Source of the DNA: Pseudoalteromonas luteoviolacea
GTDB lineage: Bacteria > Pseudomonadota > Gammaproteobacteria > Enterobacterales > Alteromonadaceae
Assembly: GCF_001696455.1 (NCBI RefSeq)
Contig: NZ_MAUJ01000001.1
Location: forward strand, 186,001-250,000
Reading direction: 5' to 3'
Length of the DNA stretch: 64,000 bases
The number at the start of each line of letters is the position of its first letter. Within the stretch, counting starts at the first letter, position 1. Position numbers and translations under genes: made by a program. Shown in pieces: positions 62,331 through 64,000 of the stretch. A model generated the notes under the pieces. That model was not told the origin of the DNA. It did not search any database and saw only the letters and a program-made list of their open reading frames with translations.

Positions 62331-62364
62331 GTAAATATGGGCATTTAATTATGCCCATATTTAC
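62331..62364. terminator. Terminator-like hairpin after the fibrinogen-like gene
   Basis: A perfect 14-bp inverted repeat (arm GTAAATATGGGCAT, 6-base loop). It lies 33 bases beyond the stop of the minus-strand gene at 62397. Confidence 0.6.
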
Positions 62365-62396
62365 TTCGTCCGCTAGGAGGAGAAATCGATGCTATC

Positions 62397-63419
62397 TTAA
62401 CGCATCCACAGTAGTGCCCACTGTGTGCCGTTAGGCTCAACACGATTAACACATTGACCTGAGCCCTTACTACCAGACGAATAAGTGCCTCTCGCTACCC
62501 AGCAATAATCGGCATGAACATCATTTTGCCAACCCACTAAAGTATGCGTGTTTACCATTGAAGCGTACTTAGGTGAAACACAGCCTGGGATAACTTCTGC
62601 GCCCGGTGCTAGGCTTTTGGTACAATCAGGCTTGTCAGTACGCATGTGCATAAAGTCTACGCGTTCATTGTAACCCCAAGTGTAGCGCACAAGCTCTAGT
62701 TCAGAGGTTGTAAAATTAACACCATAGACATTGTAGCCTCCGCCACAATTAGCACTTGCGCAACTTACTTGCTCTCTGACATCAGAGAATACACCCAAGT
62801 CACCTTTAAATAACCAAAGCTTAGTCACGTTATTAGGATCAGTCTCTGGGACGTCGCCATACTGATTTATTGAACTTTTACCGCCAGGTTCGTTTTTAGG
62901 GTAGCTGCCTACTAATGTCCAACCACCACCGTCGGTTGTCATATCACAATACATGCTGACAACTTCGCCTGATGCGTCATACAGATCGTAAACACCGTCA
63001 CCTTGGCTTAGCCCAGATGCAAGGATGTCATTACAACTTGTTGCCACAGTTGGCTGGACAGGACTTAATGTCCAGTCACCTTGATTGCCATTTGCAGCAA
63101 ACCAAGTACCACTATAAGTACCTTGTACATCTACATTACCAACAAAGTATTGGGTGTTTGAAGGCGTTTTATCAGACAGTTTAAAGTTTATAACATTGCC
63201 TTTTTGAGCTGTGGAACCAGACATAAACTGGCTTGCTGCATCCGCATAAAAGTGTTCTTTATCGCCTGTAATTGAAATGTCCTGCGATGAGCCTGATTCA
63301 ACGACACCATTTAAAAGCGCATCAGTTGTGAGTACATAGTCACCTGCAATTGGCAATTCTTGAGCTGTTGCTATATTTGCCGCGAGTAGGGAGCTAATGG
63401 TAAGCGCTAGTTTTTTCAT
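62397..63419 (-). CDS. Secreted fibrinogen-like protein
   Basis: Protein of 340 residues from the ATG at 63419 (MKKLALTISS), with AAAGGAAAG just ahead; an earlier in-frame ATG at 63503 is less likely. Signal peptide ending TAQ/A near residue 20. The N-terminal half (21-130) is a beta-rich domain of unknown type (FKLSDKTPSNTQYFVGNVDVQGTYSGTWF). From about 132 the fibrinogen-related domain starts with SCNDILASG, GVYDLYDASGEV, MYCDMTTDGGGWTLVGS and ends with WVARGTYSSGSKGSGQCV, with several Cys for disulfides. It parallels the 4385-5428 protein but has a different N-terminal part. Confidence 0.78.
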   Translation of the reverse strand: MKKLALTISSLLAANIATAQELPIAGDYVLTTDALLNGVVESGSSQDISITGDKEHFYADAASQFMSGSTAQKGNVINFKLSDKTPSNTQYFVGNVDVQGTYSGTWFAANGNQGDWTLSPVQPTVATSCNDILASGLSQGDGVYDLYDASGEVVSMYCDMTTDGGGWTLVGSYPKNEPGGKSSINQYGDVPETDPNNVTKLWLFKGDLGVFSDVREQVSCASANCGGGYNVYGVNFTTSELELVRYTWGYNERVDFMHMRTDKPDCTKSLAPGAEVIPGCVSPKYASMVNTHTLVGWQNDVHADYCWVARGTYSSGSKGSGQCVNRVEPNGTQWALLWMR

Positions 63420-63638
63420 ATCTTTCCTTTGAGTATCTACAATACGTATTGGGTATTTTATAAAGTTAATAAAAACTATAATGAAAACTGGGTTTAATTT
63501 CATTTATTAAATGTAGTGGTGGGGATTTTAATTAATATATTAATATGTTCAAGGTTATTTTAATTTTATTATTCCTTTGGTTTTATTCTAATAATATTGG
63601 GTTGGTAATAATTAATAATTTGTATTAATACGTAAATG

Positions 63639-63670
63639 AAAAAAGCATATCTCTTAACGGGATATGCTTT
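63639..63670 (-). terminator. Terminator of the gene at the right edge
   Basis: On the minus strand AAAGCATATC, a 9-base loop, GATATGCTTT and further T. It lies about 50 bases past the stop at 63719. Confidence 0.75.
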
Positions 63671-63718
63671 ACGTTGGACTATCGTGAGTCTACACGAAAC
63701 TTGTGAAGGCTTTGGATA

Positions 63719-64000
63719 TTAGTTAATAATCCACTGCTGAGAATCTAAAGACCCATCAAACTCCCAAGTGAATACCAAAGGTTCGATGCTGGTGCTGTAA
63801 TACCAGATTTCTGCTTTTAGTTTTTGCTCAGAATGCGGCAGTAAAATGTCTACTGTCAGACCATTACTGTCAATGGGGGCGCGTAAAAAGCAATTTTCAT
63901 CGCTTGTCAGAGTTGCTTCTTGTTGGCAGATGTTGATAAAAGCTCTACTGCTTACGACATCAGGTCCAACTGAAACGGAGACTGGTACATCAGTGCTGAA
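63719..64000 (-). CDS. C-terminal part of an unknown protein (runs off the right edge)
   Basis: An open minus-strand frame of 93 codons ends with TAA at 63719-63721 and continues beyond the window. The visible part has beta-strand-like sequence with two Cys (INICQQEA, DENCFLRAP) and ends TWEFDGSLDSQQWIIN. Such pairs of Cys suggest a secreted product. A terminator follows. No family can be assigned from this fragment. Confidence 0.6.
   Translation of the reverse strand, partial: FSTDVPVSVSVGPDVVSSRAFINICQQEATLTSDENCFLRAPIDSNGLTVDILLPHSEQKLKAEIWYYSTSIEPLVFTWEFDGSLDSQQWIIN

Overview
The window looks like chromosome of a marine gammaproteobacterium close to Pseudoalteromonas. The evidence is moderate-to-low GC with AT-rich gaps, the block rnm-yciO-scpA-scpB-rluB-yciK-(lipase)-sohB facing a complete trpE-G-D-CF-B-A operon, yciB/yciI nearby, PhoPQ with a PepSY gene, and several secreted or outer-membrane proteins. 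I saw no tRNA, rRNA, CRISPR array, insertion sequence or prophage.

Layout. 1-4.3 kb: the start of a PTS EIIC-like membrane protein leaving the left edge, an unknown membrane-anchored coiled-coil protein, then a TetR regulator with a di-histidine hydroxylase operon and a small membrane protein; three copies of one operator tie these together. 4.4-15.4 kb: fibrinogen-like secreted protein, a PSD-family pyruvoyl decarboxylase, YfcH-like epimerase, AI-2E exporter-like protein, PepSY-PhoP-PhoQ, YciI, an NSS transporter, CPBP protein, YciB and HU. 15.4-22.3 kb: tryptophan operon on the minus strand, preceded by two complete attenuators in tandem, each with its own Trp-Trp-Trp leader peptide and terminator. 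22.4-30.8 kb: conserved housekeeping block on the plus strand, plus a VolA/Pla-1-type lipoprotein lipase.

31.0-33.9 kb: a compact group of a DEMWHTF-type protein, a 39-residue Cys-rich peptide, a SAM methyltransferase and an unusual cytochrome P450, which resembles a small peptide natural-product locus. 33.9-51.5 kb: PhoX phosphatase, zur with a Zur box and a variant dihydroorotase behind it, an outer-membrane barrel, a 1032-residue orphan protein, BASS transporter, TonB receptor, cytosine permease-like protein, DEAD-box helicase, a DUF6817-like protein, a leucine-rich-repeat secreted protein and a membrane protein.

51.5-61.9 kb: an apparent carbohydrate island. A TPP decarboxylase, MBL hydrolase and GH15 glucoamylase-like enzyme run left. 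A five-gene operon runs right: GMC dehydrogenase, VioB-type ferritin-like protein, dehydrogenase small subunit, IolE-like TIM barrel and epimerase-like TIM barrel. Together they suggest oxidation of a glucoside or sugar to a keto form, followed by elimination or epimerisation. 61.9-64 kb: an orphan RiPP-type precursor with a VAGG leader, a second fibrinogen-like secreted protein and the C-terminus of an unknown protein.

The signals I rate highest are the tandem trp attenuators, the peptide/P450 locus, the ferritin-coupled GMC operon and the orphan RiPP precursor.
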